Assembly (NCBI GenBank): GCA_900551655.1
Contig: URWM01000131.1
Location: 1-5,176, forward strand
Direction: 5' to 3'
Source of the DNA: an uncultured Collinsella sp.
Lineage (GTDB): Bacteria > Actinomycetota > Coriobacteriia > Coriobacteriales > Coriobacteriaceae
DNA length: 5,176 nucleotides
Position numbers and translations under genes: made by a program. Below, piece after piece: positions 5,150-5,176 of the stretch (positions are counted from its first letter, which is position 1; each line of letters opens with the position of its first letter). Below the pieces are notes generated by a model. The model ran no database searches. It saw only the letters and a list, made by a program, of their open reading frames with translations, and had not been told where the DNA came from.

Positions 5150-5176
5150 CTGTCTCTTATACACATCTGACGCTGC
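5150..5176 (+). other. Nextera transposase adapter remnant (sequencing artefact)
   Basis: Positions 5150-5168 read CTGTCTCTTATACACATCT, the Nextera mosaic-end sequence in read-through orientation. Positions 5169-5176 (GACGCTGC) continue into the read-1 adapter. These bases are not genomic. They produce the false C-terminal residues and false stop codon of the activase reading frame. Confidence 0.97.

Noticed and set aside
1..5176. tRNA, rRNA, CRISPR array or defence-type gene cluster
   Set aside because: No cloverleaf, rRNA segment, regularly spaced repeat or defence domain was recognised anywhere in the window.

Overview
The window looks like a short assembled contig from a GC-rich actinobacterium. 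The gene set (a fused threonine/serine exporter, a duplicated DUF2798 membrane protein and a large-type acyl-CoA dehydratase activase) fits a gut Coriobacteriia lineage such as Collinsella. This assignment is an inference from gene content and composition; no rRNA or other marker gene is present. The contig ends in a 27-base Nextera adapter remnant (5150-5176), so the last gene is cut there and its apparent stop codon is artificial.

Layout. Positions 1-50 hold a strong, probably bidirectional hairpin terminator belonging to genes outside the window. Positions of about 82-1613 are a complete IS110-family element of the IS1111 group. It has an intact DEDD transposase on the minus strand (362-1483), perfect 13-bp subterminal inverted repeats (85-97 and 1594-1606), and about 277 bp of structured non-coding DNA downstream of the transposase, where this group encodes its target-guiding bridge/seekRNA. 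After the element come a short leader with a weak promoter candidate and a hairpin, then a 522-residue threonine/serine exporter family protein (1799-3367). The following intergenic region carries an imperfect 21-nt inverted repeat (3404-3470), a small palindrome and a strong terminator (3587-3636). A 182-residue, four-helix DUF2798 protein follows (3681-4229). A structured, apparently non-coding stretch leads to another terminator (4396-4428). Next are a near-perfect 21-bp operator-like palindrome (4441-4461) with a related 12-bp copy 71 bp upstream, a candidate -10 box, and the N-terminal domain of a large 2-hydroxyacyl-CoA dehydratase activase (4511 to the adapter at 5150).

How the parts relate. 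Each chromosomal gene is separated from the next by a terminator, so they look like independent transcription units rather than one operon. The two middle genes encode inner-membrane proteins; the last encodes a cytoplasmic ATP-driven iron-sulfur activator linked to amino-acid or hydroxyacid fermentation. The insertion sequence faces away from the exporter and sits upstream of its leader without breaking a visible gene. No undescribed multi-gene system is evident. The most interesting points are the guide-RNA region and junction promoter of the insertion sequence, the hairpin repeat after the exporter, and the paired operator-like palindromes before the activase.
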